Assembly: GCA_015698045.1 (NCBI GenBank)
Contig: BLAL01000020.1
Span: forward strand, 930,001 to 994,000
DNA: 64,000 nt
Direction of reading: 5' to 3'
From: Rhizophagus clarus
Lineage: Eukaryota > Glomeromycota > Glomeromycetes > Glomerales > Glomeraceae
The notes below the pieces were generated by a model. That model had not been told where the DNA came from. It searched no databases and was given only the letters and a program-made list of their open reading frames with translations. This document shows positions 20,306-31,286 of the stretch, in pieces. Made by a program: the position numbers and the translations under genes. How positions within the stretch are numbered: the first letter of the stretch is position 1; each line of letters opens with the position of its first letter.

Positions 20306-23166
20306 GAAAGCATCAGAAAAGTTATATCAGTTCAGATTTGTGGTGATCTGCGATTTTAGCAGATTGCCGCATTTTTTTAATGCAATTTTGTTAAGAATCT
20401 GTGCAATACTGCAAAAATTATTTTTTTATTTTTTTCAAAGATTTTTTTATGAAAAATTTGTGATAAACTCCAAAATTGCAGATTTTTAAAAACACTTCAT
20501 ACAAAAATCTTTAAAGATTTTCACAATTTTCTTCTTTAATTTGATAAACTTTGCATGATAAACTTTGATAAGCTTCCAGTTTATTTTCTACACTTAATTT
20601 CCTTTAAGACACTTAAACTTTTTATTCGCAATACTTTAAGAAAACAATTTTTTTCAACATTTTTCATAAATATAATTTTTTTTCAACACCTTTCAAAGAA
20701 ATAAATTTTTTTCAACGTCTTTCAATTTAAAGTCTAAAAATACCATAAGAAAAAACTTTTTTTGTAGTTTTTTAAGCTTTGAAATTATTAAATAGACTTG
20801 CTATCTTTTCTATCTCCCTATAAGAATCATTTTATAGACCCTCTACAAAGACTAAATGTACTTTCGATGATGTTCTAGACATACGAATCATAAACGAACG
20901 TTAGCTAACGCTAGTTTTCAAAAGTAACCTTCAAAAAAAATTTTTTTTATTAATTTTATTTAACAAACGTCCATTAACATTCGATTTTCTTTTTTGTAGG
21001 TCTGGAATACTGAAAAACAAGTTCCAGCCTCCATTTCGAAAATAAACTTTGAAATGTTTAATTTACTTTTATTTTGATGAACATCGCTAACTAAGATTAC
21101 TTTGTAGCCGATCAGCTTCTACGGTGTCATATAACCTAGAGATCAGTTGATAATCTAAAAAAATTCCCTTTTTTCTTTACTAGGGCTCTTCTGGACTTTG
21201 GAATTATTGAAGAATGAGTGAACAAAATTTATTTGTTTCAGCATTTCAAGCTGAGTTTTTGCTGAAAATCTTAGCTGGACTGCACATTTCGAAGGTATGG
21301 CCTTTGAAATAACTTTTTTTTATTAAATTAACTTAACAAACATTGATTAACATTTATTTATCTTTTTTTTAGGTCCAAAACACCAAACATACGGGCTCGG
21401 ACTCTATTTTGAAGGTAACTTTAAAAAAAAATACCTTTTTTTTATTTTTATTTTTAATGAACGTTAATTAATGTTTGTTTCATTTTTCTTAGGTCCAGAA
21501 CTCCAATTTGAAGCGGACTGAAGTATTTGAAGATGGAAATGATTTTTTTTTATATATTTTACAAAATGTTAATGTTTCATTTCATAATTCTTTTTTTTAG
21601 GTCCTGAACTTCATTTCGAAGTGCACTATAAGTAAAAAAAAAAGTTCTTTTTTTTGTATTTTAGGGAAATGTTAGTAACGTTTCGCTTTTCTTCTTTTTT
21701 TAGGTCTGGAACTCCTTTAGGGGCGGACTATGATATTTTGAAAGTATAATATCTGAAAATTATTATTTTTTTTATATTTTATTTAAATGAACGTTACTAA
21801 TGTTCATTTTTTTTATTTGTTAAGTCCGGAACTCCTTTAGAGGTGGATTACTGTAAGTAAAAAAAAAATAATTTTTTTTACTTTTATTTCAATGAACGTT
21901 AACTAATATTCATTTTCTTACTTTTTTAGTCTTAAAGAAGTGGACTGAGTTATTTCAAAGGTAAAAAAAACTTTGAAACAAATTTTTTTTTATATTTTTA
22001 TTTTACAAAACATTACTAATGTTTCATTTTATTTTTTAGGTCTGGAACTCTAATTCGAAACAGACCGTAGTATTTTGAAGATAAAGAAACTTTGAAATAT
22101 CTTTTTTTTATTATTTCAACGAATGTTAACTACTGCTCATTTTCTTTCTTTTTTAGGCCTGGAAAAAGCGGACTGTGGTATTTTGAAGGTAAAAAAACCT
22201 CGAAATAATACAAAATGAAACGAAACTAACGTTTCATTTTATTTTTCTTTTTTTTAGGTCTGGCACTCAAAGTGGATTGAAGGTAAAAAAAAAATTATTT
22301 TTTCTTATTTTTATTTTAACGAATGTTAAATAATGTTCGTTCTCATTTTTTTTAGATGGATCCCATCTCGTGACGGACCAGATATTATCCCGAAGATAAA
22401 AAAAAATTTTTTATTAATGAAACGTTAATTAACGTTTTGAATTCTTTTTTTAGATTTGCGTCTTTCTGAAGGCTTCTAGAGGAATTCAAAGGTATTTACC
22501 TTCAAAAATTTAAATTTATTATTTTTTTTAGATGAAACGTTAACTAACTGTTTTGTTTTTTATTTTATAAGTCATCGGCTTTTCAGACATTTACCAGATG
22601 AATTTCGAAGATTAAAATTTTGAAAAATATTAGTTTAGGTCTGCGGTTTTCTGACCTGTCTCTGGATAGAATTTCAAAGTAAACGGAATTTAATTTTTTT
22701 TTGTTTTTTTTTTATTTAATGAAACATTTACTGATGGTTTCGTTAGTTTTTTTTTGCAGGCATAGGAAACTGAAAGAAAGGTTCCAATCCTAATATAAAG
22801 GTAAAAACTTCGAAAACTCCATTTTTTACATTTTTAACGAAACAGTGAAAGTAAAGAAAGAAAGGCCGGGAAATTTAGTGCATTTAATACCTGAAATAGT
22901 GTAGTTAATAGTGTAGTAAATTGATTTATTTGTAATGCTTTAATTAAATAAATTAAATAAATTAATTGATGTTAATTAACAATAATAGTAATTGTAAATT
23001 GTCAAAAATTTTGAAAAATTTCGCAGATTTATTTTTGAAAATTTTCGCAGATTTTTTTGTGTTTGCAGAACTGCGCAGAAATCCATGAAATTTTTTAGTG
23101 CTGCACATCAGCATATCCTCAAATCTGCACAGAAATGGATTCCGCAAAATTGCACAAATCTGCAGA
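20306..23166. mobile_element. Non-autonomous element inserted in the ~77-bp satellite
   Basis: The satellite is broken at both edges here. The ends are similar in inverted orientation: left starts CATCAGAAAAGTT and right, in reverse complement, starts CATCGGGAAAAATT. Subterminal regions on both sides are rich in CTGCGATTT and CTGCGCAGAAAT words. No transposase is present. The middle is the array at 20990-22800. The target duplication is not clear, so the class is unknown. Confidence 0.5.
20990..22800 (+). repeat. Array of ~16 exon/intron-like units, ~100 bp each
   Basis: On the plus strand units repeat the order: AACGTTAACTAACGTT-like palindrome carrying CTAAC or CTAAT, T-rich tract, TTTTTTAG acceptor, conserved block of about 25-45 nt beginning GTCTGGAACTC and containing GCGGACT, then a GAAGGTAAAA donor. 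About half of the units keep a GT donor and nearly all keep AG. Blocks differ in length. No continuous reading frame is claimed. Confidence 0.7.
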
Positions 23167-23265
23167 CCAAAATTTTTCCCGATGAAGGGTTTCATATGGG
23201 ATTTTTTGATAGAAAATTTTTTTAAGAGATTTTCTAAGAGTTTGTATGGGAAGGATTCATATGGG
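23167..23265. repeat. Fragment of the ~77-bp satellite
   Basis: Matches the array at 18540-20305 (TTTCATATGGGAT, GATAGAAAATTTTTTT, AAGAGATTTTCTAAGAG). It marks the right flank of the inserted element. Confidence 0.8.
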
Positions 23266-23375
23266 ATACACATTATACATAATATATTCAGAAAATTTTG
23301 GACTCAGAATTAAGCATAGTGCGAGCCAGAGTTAGATTTTGGCCTGCATTATAATCTACTAATTACATATATATA

Positions 23376-23441
23376 CTGATATTTCGATGTACTGATACTT
23401 TTTCCCAAAACCAGAAGCATCGGTACATCAAAGTTTGACTG
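23376..23441. mobile_element. 66-bp miniature inverted-repeat element
   Basis: Left end CTGATATTTCGATGTAC and right end (reverse complement CAGTCAAACTTTGATGTAC) form an imperfect hairpin, flanked by TA at 23374-23375 and 23442-23443. The CAGT terminus and TA duplication suggest a Tc1/mariner-type MITE. Confidence 0.5.
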
Positions 23442-23599
23442 TATATAATCTAAATAATATAATCTAGTAATTATCAACATACATCTTTTAAAAAAAAAAT
23501 ATTAATTTAATCAAAAAATTAAATAATAAATAATAAAATAAATAAAAAAATATATTATAAAATTATAATATTAAATAGTTTTTCTTTAGCCAGACTAAA

Positions 23600-24054
23600 C
23601 AAAAATGATACAAAAATGATAAATGAATGTATAAGAGTTATACAAAAAAAGGGGAGAGAAGGAAGAGTACAGGACCGACTCCCTAATACTTCCTCTATAA
23701 GCATTCATAGCATTCAAGAGAAAAATTTGACATGTTCACAATGCGCAAATGACAAGCACCCACAACAAAAAATAAATAAACATATTCTCCAAAGCAACAT
23801 AAATAATAACGACACACCAAACCACTATACCCTACCTTTCTTGCAAGATATAGATAGGTTCATACAAGGAGAAAGACAACACTTTAACACAACAAATTTA
23901 CGAACATTCCAAACTCTCACAATAGTTATGCATAACATTAATGGAGTAAAGACAAATGTCAACAAGCTGCATAACCTTATAATCACACTAGACTAGCATG
24001 ATATTATTGGGTTAAACGAAACTAACATGACCAAAAAGAAAGGATCGTATATTA
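23600..24054 (+). pseudogene. LINE 1, 5' part: start of AP-endonuclease domain
   Basis: The frame 23616-23993 begins with a polar region containing a CSQCANDKH motif and ends with TLTIVMHNINGVKTNVNK, the start of an APE-type endonuclease. TAG at 23994-23996 stands where a sense codon (probably Trp or Gln) is expected; the frame then continues as HDIIGLNETNMTKKKG until the transposon at 24055. The remainder resumes at 27841. A LINE of this domain order cuts target DNA with the endonuclease and primes reverse transcription from the nick. Confidence 0.8.
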
Positions 24055-24160
24055 TCGCCGTTTTCAGAAATATGTGTAATTCAAGTCACATGATGATCAC
24101 TTGAAATTTAGTAAAAAATTTTTCTCGAATACAAAATTTTTATACTTTGCTAAGACAAAC

Positions 24161-24430
24161 CGCGATTTTCTTTTTTCATATGAATATATTGCTTTATATA
24201 ATACCTTAACATAAGTTTTATAACATATGAAAAGTTTTTTTGTCGCGAAACTTGCTAATATTTATAAGAATTTTTGCGAATTTTTAGCATTGAAAGTTTA
24301 CGAGTATATTACAAGACAGTAAGTCGCTATAATAATACGCGATTTTTTTTCTTTCTATACAATATATTGCTTTATACAAGACTCTAATATAAGTTTTATA
24401 ATATATAGTTAGTTATTTTATTGCGAAACT
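24161..24430. repeat. Duplicated subterminal module of the transposon
   Basis: About 92 bp starting CGCGATTTT and ending near GCGAAACT is present at 24161-24252 and again, diverged, at 24338-24430; both contain ATATTGCTTTATA and ATAAGTTTTATAA. A plausible role is transposase binding or promoter sequence, by analogy with subterminal repeats in other Tc1-like elements. Confidence 0.6.
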
Positions 24431-24582
24431 CATATATTTTGTTGAAATTCTTACAATTAGGGTATATTACATTGAAAATTTAAAGCTATTGCAGATTATT
24501 TTAGGGGTTTTATCGTATTTGATTTTATTTATTTATTATTCTTATTACTTTATTAAAATACTTAGCATTATTTCAAAAAAAA

Positions 24583-25749
24583 ATGGTAAAAACTTTAAGT
24601 AATGATATAAGATGGCGTATCATTTATCATCAACTTGATGGATTTTCTGCAAAAGAGACTGCAAGTAGACTTTATATTGGTGTCTCTACTGTATATAAAA
24701 TTAGAAGAATTTATGATCATTGGGATTGTGTAACTCATCCATTTAAAGGTCGTCAAGGAAGAAAAAAAACTTTGAGTCTTGCTGACTTAAATGTATTAAT
24801 TTAATTTTTATTTAATTATTATTGTAAATTTATTTATTGATTTAACTTTATTATTACAGATTCTAGATTCACTTGTAAAAGATAAAAAAGATTGGTATCT
24901 TGATGAAATGGTTGATGAAATGGAAAGGTTAACCGGCAAGCTCATATCTATACCTACTTTATGGAGAGCGCTCAAACATCTTGGAATGACGAGAAAAAAG
25001 GTTCTAAAAGATTTTAATCTATTCTTATTAAATTGTTTTAAATAAATAAATAATCAAATATTTTATTTTCCAGTTGCAAAAAGCTGCAAAAGAGAGGAGT
25101 GAGCTCTTACGCAGTGTTTTTATGTATAAAATAGGAAGTGAATTCAAGCCAGAACAACTTGTTTTTATTGATGAAACGTCAAAAGATGAAAGAAGTTTAT
25201 CCAGGGCTTATGGATATAGTATAAAAAATGTAAGGGTTGAAAAAAGTATTGTTTTTGTGAGAGGTAAACGGTATACTATTTTACCGGCATTGACATTAGA
25301 TGGATTCATAGCCGCCGATATCATAGAAGGAAGTTGTAATAAAGAAAGATTTCAGACATTTATTCTTACACAAGTGGTATGTTATTTATATATTTATTTT
25401 ATTTATTTAAGATAATATATATTTATATTTAATTTTTTAGTTGCCTCAAATGAACAAATATCCAAATAAAAATAGCGTAATCGTGATGGATAATGCAAAA
25501 ATCCATCATGATGAAAAATTAGTAGAATCAATTGAACAAATGGGATGTAAAGTACTTTATTTGCCACCGTACTCTCCAGATTATAATCCCATTGAAACAG
25601 CTTTTTCTGGAATTAAATCATGGCTAAAAAGAAATAGAATATTTGTAGAAAGTTGCACTGATCCCAAATATCCACTTTTTTTAGCATTGTCTTACGTAAC
25701 ACCTAGTATGGCAAAAGGTTATTTTAGCGAATCAATTTATTCATATTAA
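24583..25749 (+). CDS. Tc1/mariner (IS630-type) transposase, four exons
   Basis: Exons are 24583-24792, 24860-25000, 25074-25376 and 25441-25749 (70, 47, 101 and 103 codons including stop), giving a 320-residue protein. All three introns (67, 73 and 64 nt) start GT and end AG and keep frame. The N-terminus is a helix-turn-helix (DGFSAKETASRLYIGVST); a second helical DNA-binding part follows (PTLWRALKHLGMTRKK). The catalytic core shows the first Asp in LVFIDETSKDERS, the second in VIVMDNAKIHHDE and the third acidic site in LPPYSPDYNPIE, the hallmark of this family. It cuts and pastes the element through its TA-flanked ends. No stops or frameshifts were found. Confidence 0.9.
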
Positions 25750-25823
25750 ATAATTTGATTTAATTACAGATTAATAAACTGCTAAAAAACTTTATTAATT
25801 GACCAAAAAAAATACAAAAAATG

Positions 25824-27634
25824 CTATTGTATAAGTTTTTTTGCTTCTTTAATCAAATTTAATCTACGTCCCATTATTTCTATACCAAACTCATTTAATA
25901 AAATTTCAGGACTCATTTCTGCAATTTGTGATACAGTAATCTCCTCCTCTTCAAACTTTTGTAGAAAGTTTGTATATTTGCTTTCACCATATTGTTTATC
26001 AAGTTGTTCTAAAAATTCCTTCATAGACAATTCAGAAAATTCTGTATTATTATTATTATTTAAAGTATCAAACTGTAAAGTTAAAGTATTTGACGAATTT
26101 AACGATAATAAATGTTGTGATGATTGATGTAATGGTGGGTATGATGGCGGATGTTGTGGTGGGTAAGATGGCGGATGTTGTGATGGATGTTGTGATAGAT
26201 GTTGTGGTGGATGTTGTGATGGATGTGGTGGTGGATATGGTGGCCATCCATAATAATAAGGATAAACATTCGGTGGAATATTATAATGTGAATAAGAATT
26301 TGTAGAATCATTATTTACTAATGTTGATGATGATGAATGATTTGATGATGAAATCTTTAAAGAATTTCCCATTCCAAAATTAGGATGTGGTGGCGGAGTT
26401 TCATAATCACAGTGATTCTTATGCTGTAAATAAAATTACTCGTTAGATAATAATAAAAAAAACAAAAAAAATTTAAAACTATTATTACAATTTCATCTGT
26501 CCACATGGATAAATGTAATGTAGTAAGTGGTAAATGTCTATTGTCTTTGACATAACAATATCCCGTTTTATGGATATCACATCCATGCTTTTCTTTAAGT
26601 TTCTTATGAATTTCTCCTTTTATAAGGTCAATTTCGTTCAAATTTGCTTCTTTAGGAATGGAAATTTTCTTTTTTTGTTTTGAAGGTGGCGTAATTTCAT
26701 TTTCTTCGTCTATAGATTCTTCATCATCATCTAATGTTAAATTTTTCTAATAAAAAAATATAAATAAATTAATATTATTAAATAAGTAAATATATTTTTT
26801 AAGAAATATAAATACTTTTTTTCTTTTTGCCGTTTCTTTCTCTTGAATAGATGCAGTAATCAACAAAACCTTATTAGAGTTAGTTAATCTAGAATATTCT
26901 TTTATAAATTCTTCAAAATCTTCCTCTTCTTCTAAAATAGTACCAGCTCCTATACCTTTCTCTGATTTATATGATAATTCATAATCAGTACGAACTAATA
27001 AACCAACTGCTTCACAAACTCTTTGTGATATCAATTCTTCAAATTCGTAGTAATCAACTGGCTTTTTTTCTAAAGTAATTGCCTTTGCTGGCTTGGTTAA
27101 ATCAGGCGTTTTAATTACAAGTTTAAAGCGAAAAAACGAATCTGCATTAGGTATAACATCATCTATAGAAAACTTATCAGATTGTTTTGTAATTATTTCA
27201 CTTTTTCCATTTGTTGAAATCTGATTATTTTCTTGCGCAGGATCTTTATTTTTCTCATTTTTTTTATTATAAGTATTTTGATCTCTAGTTAGTTGACTAT
27301 TACATTTGGAACATAAAGTAAAATTAAATTTTTTTGAAAAATTAGAATTATATCTGTATAATTGACTACTAGAATGTAATAAAGCAGCTAATATATAATG
27401 ACATCTATGAGGATTATATACACCATTTCTAACACTCCCAACTTGAGCCGTTTCTTTTTTTTTACTATTCGTTGGTTTAATAGTTTTATTACAACTACAA
27501 TATTCAATTACTAGATTAACGTTACAGTAAAGACATTTTTGACATGAATAACAAGTTCCTATTTGATATTCTCTATTTTTAACGTTTAAAGTTTCTGTTT
27601 TTTCATATTGTTCATAGTCTTTACAGTTACTCAT
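25824..27634 (-). CDS. SAM-domain accessory protein of the transposon, three exons
   Basis: Exons are 27634-26816, 26746-26489 and 26423-25824 (273, 86 and 200 codons including stop), giving 558 residues; introns are 69 and 65 nt. Residues about 28-50 hold Cys pairs (CYSCQKCLYC, YCSCNK), and CSKCNSQ follows at about 107, suggesting zinc binding. Residues 155-265 form an alpha/beta region (FRFKLVIKTPDLTKPA, LLITASIQEKE). Exon 2 is basic, then has a Cys/His stretch (HGCDIHKTGYCYVKD). Exon 3 begins with a Pro/His/Gln/Tyr-rich low-complexity segment and ends in a SAM-like domain (SMKEFLEQLDKQYG to MGRRLNLIKEAKKL). I know no standard Tc1/mariner element with such a partner. It may regulate or target transposition, or be a captured host gene; function is inferred from linkage only. 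Confidence 0.8.
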
Positions 27635-27658
27635 TATAATATTTTTTGTGCGCGAAGC

Positions 27659-27681
27659 CGCGAAAAGTTAAATTTTTCGCG
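27659..27681. repeat. Short hairpin near right end of the transposon
   Basis: CGCGAAAA at 27659-27666 and TTTTCGCG at 27674-27681 form an 8-bp stem upstream of the SAM-protein start. CGCGA words also occur in the left subterminal module, so these may be shared binding sites. Confidence 0.4.
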
Positions 27682-27840
27682 TTTGATAGTGATAATTGAT
27701 AATCTAATAGCTGGCATGTGAAAATCTGGATAAATTTTATTGGATAATTTTAATTGTCACACAAAATTTCGAGTTTCGAATTTTTCACGTGGACTACTGA
27801 TACAAAATAATAAATACACATATTTCTGAAAACGGCGATA

Positions 27841-29537
27841 ACAAACAGTTAACTAAAGGCGCAATAAAAAAACCTCCAACAAACACAAAGGTGCAGGAGT
27901 AGCTATATATTTCAATAAGAAATGGTTTAAACATGTTGGTAAGGTCGTAAACCTGTCAGAGAATATATTAATAGTTACGTTGTTCTTTAAACAATGCAGA
28001 ATCATAGTCATGCAGATTTACATGCCACCCAATGATAAAAATCAAAGAGATGAAGTCTCAAGTCAGCCAAAAATGCTCATTAAAGATTAACATTAACTAC
28101 CTCAACATACTAGGAGATTTTAATACAGTAGCCGACTCAAAGCTAGACAAATCAGCTAAGAATAACACATATTGTTGAAACAAAATAATATACTATCTCA
28201 GCAGAAGAGACTTCATAGATGCGTACAGGGCTACGTATCTGCAAGATAAAGAATTTACATACTCAAACAAAAATATCAGCACTAGAATCGATTATATTTG
28301 GCTCAGCCATAATTGGACTAACAAACTCTTAAACTGCAACATAATTGAAGTGGCAACGATTATGGCAAGTGATCACAACGTAGTATCTAGCATATTAAAC
28401 ACTACCAATATTATTCATAACTGTAAAGAATCAGTTATTAAACATGATAGTAATGAACATATAATATATGATTATGACAAAATGATGGTGGAAGGATGGA
28501 GAAAATATGAAAAAAAGACAAATGAACACTTCACTAATGAAGCATTAATGGCACTACTAGAACAGAAGACACACAATCGTGAGAACATCAATTCCATATA
28601 GATTTATATTAAAAATATAATACACTCATGTGCTAAAAGCACGATTCCACAAAAAAAGACTCATTTCAAGCAAAACATTAGAGTCAAGAAGGTACAGTGT
28701 CTTATTCCATCATACCTATACGTGCAACTGCAAAGACTCTGACTGATGCATTCTACTTGCAACAAGAACTTAAACCAATGCCCACAAAAGAATATCATCA
28801 AAAAATTTACAATATATATAAATCATATTAATAGACAAGACCAGACTTTACAGATACAGCTAGTCCCACATATTTGGACAGCCTCATGGGCAGCACACAT
28901 TAAAGTTGCATGGAAAATGAAGTTTGACCAAATAAGAAAGCTGCAAAAAGACGCAGACAACAAACATATTGAAGAATGTATTAACAAGCGAGCAGAGATC
29001 ATTCAGACCAACCAAACATGTTGGATTAACAGTCTACTCAATAGATATAAAGACAGAATTGTATTAGATAGAATTATACACTTAGATATGTCAACAGGAA
29101 AGGAAGAGCTGCTAACGAACCCTAAGGATATAAAAAGATACAGTCCACTACAATACAAAGACCTACAGAAAAAACAAAAACACAAATTTGACAACATACC
29201 CCAGGAGTAGAAAGACATATATGAACTACTCAAAGACGTTGATGAATCCATATACCAACACATCATAGATGCCCTAATGACAAACAAATGGCACAGCATC
29301 CTAAGAGAAAGTAACGATAAATCAGCACCAGGGGCATCAGGTATAAGTTACAAACTGATCAAGAAAGTAGGTTCAAAAGAACACGCATGCTTCATACGTT
29401 TTGCGGAAGTAATCTTCAAAACAGCGATTCTCCCAGATGAATGGACTACATCACAGATCTTTCCTATACCGAAACCTAAGGAATGGCAGTACAAACTGAA
29501 CAATACATGCCCCATACTGCTCATTGAATGTTTGTGA
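27841..29537 (+). pseudogene. LINE 1, middle part: rest of endonuclease and RT N-terminus
   Basis: After the transposon the endonuclease resumes as NKHKGAGVAIYFNKKW and VMQIYMPPNDKN in a neighbouring frame. From 28350 one frame is open in pieces (28350-28601, 28746-29210, 29277-29537) separated by in-frame stops: TAG 28599, TGA just before 28746, TAG 29208 and TGA 29535. The last piece carries RT-proximal motifs (SAPGASGISYKLIKK, ILPDEWTTSQIFPIPKP). The fact that all pieces share one frame shows decay mainly by nonsense changes. Confidence 0.75.
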
Positions 29538-31286
29538 AAGGCATATGTTAAGATTATCATGAAGAGACTAAGCTCCACCTTACTCCAACATAACATTCTC
29601 AAAGGACCAAACTTCGCAGGTTTACTAGAAGGATCAACTAATACCCCAATACACGTAATTAACAATATTATAGAAGATGCGCAACAGTCTAAAAAAGAAC
29701 TTTGGATTTGTTTGCAGGACATGGCAAAGGCTTTTGACTCAGTGGAGATGGTCCTACTTCTCAACACGCTCAAAAGAATCAAATGCCTACCACCCTTAAT
29801 ATCATTCATTATACACCTCTTCAAAAACAGGAAACTAAAAATAATCACAGAATATAGCCTTTCAGATTGCTTCCAGACAGGTGACGGTATTGATCAAGAG
29901 GAAACGATCTTCCCCTTGATCTGGAAAATCTTTTACAACCCACTTCTGGTTAGAATCAATGATGACTTCTCATTAGGCTATATACTCAAAGATTGTTGGC
30001 CAAACAATCTCGCCCCCAACACAAAAGAATATTGGTTGAAAGTGAGAGAAGTAGCTTTCGCGGATGATACAGCCTGGATCATGAATAGCCAAACTGAAAT
30101 GACATGTATCATTAACATTTCTAACTTTTTCTATCAACTTAATAATATAAAGATTAATGGAAGCAAATCTGAATTATTAGTATGGAATTCAAAAATACTG
30201 AAAGACCAGTTGCAAATTACAATAGGCTCAGACAGTAACATCATCAAAGCTAATACACTTACGCAATGTTCACGTTATCTAGAAATATACATCTGTAGTA
30301 AAGCTAATAATTGCCATGTGGAAAGATTAATACAAGAAAAAGTAAAATCAATTTGCAGCATTCTCAGAAACAAGAAAATAATGGCTGCGCAACTTATTTA
30401 CATCAACAACAAAATTCTACTTGCAAAAATAGAATATTGGACAAAAACTGTTTTTATAAATGAACATAGATGCAATAGTCTACACAATTCGTTTATAAGA
30501 TTAATTAAAAATAAAATGCGCATTGTAACAAGTGCGAATAATAATATAGTTCATCACAAAGGTATTATTGGTGCAATAGCTCATTATCAACACCTAAGGG
30601 GAGCACAATTCGCAGAATTTATTATAAGACTCAATTCTAGTAACTGGGGAGGAATCAGTACAAGAATCCTGTTGAGGAAAATTCAAATCAGATTAGGCAT
30701 CATTGATTGCATAATTACAATTCACCTATCAGCCATAGTAGACATCACAAATATAAAAAGTTTCTCCTTTAAAGTTCTTAGAGAAATGAAAAGCCAATTA
30801 TACAACTTTAGTAGAACACAATTGGCAACCTCTTGGAACATAATATGCAACAGCCCTACTATCATAGAAAAATTAAAACAGATCACTAGCAGATCTAATG
30901 CAAGTGATAATGCAATAAATAAAGATCTCATGTCCTATTACAAAAAGTCAGATAATCAACTTGGCCTAATATTCTATTGTCAGCTTCTAGCTAATAGCAG
31001 TTCATACCTCATGACGTGGGATCAAATCAAACACGTTCATCATCTTACAGCAAAAGGTCCCAGGCCAAGATACATGAGAGCACTGGAACGAGACATTAAT
31101 ACAAATTCATTCCATCGAACAATTCCACAAAACTATTGCAGTTTATCTTCAACATTGTACATAACAAATATTTCACCAATACCAATTTCACGTGATAAAA
31201 GGGAAAAAGAATGGATAGTTACATACCAAGATGGAAAAGAATATATTGGAAAGATCATAAAAAAGTCAAATAGAAGCTCATTCTAA
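29538..31286 (+). pseudogene. LINE 1: reverse transcriptase
   Basis: In the same frame as the pieces upstream, open for 575 codons. RT blocks include LWICLQDMAKAFDSVEM (domain with the first catalytic Asp), DGIDQEETIFPLIWKI, and AFADDTAWI at about 30058-30081, the catalytic FADD box. The thumb and a helical linker follow. A very similar decayed RT lies at 42707-43457. It would copy LINE RNA onto nicked DNA. TAA at 31284-31286 ends the open part; two further TAA codons lie before the RNase H. Confidence 0.85.

Larger units (their letters stand above)
24055..27838. mobile_element. Tc1/mariner-like DNA transposon with two genes
   Basis: The ends are perfect inverted repeats of about 24 bp (TCGCCGTTTTCAGAAATA on the left, the same in reverse complement on the right), flanked by TA at 24053-24054 and 27839-27840. 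Removing the element and one TA restores a continuous LINE endonuclease sequence, which confirms both borders. Inside, a transposase gene (plus strand) and a SAM-domain gene (minus strand) converge with about 75 bp between their stop codons. Both look intact, so this may be a recent insertion. Confidence 0.9.

Noticed and set aside
26090-26311. Open frames antisense to the SAM-protein exon 3 (Met/Val/Asp-rich and Ile/His-rich peptides)
   Set aside because: They are translations of the Pro/His/Gln-rich low-complexity segment in other frames.
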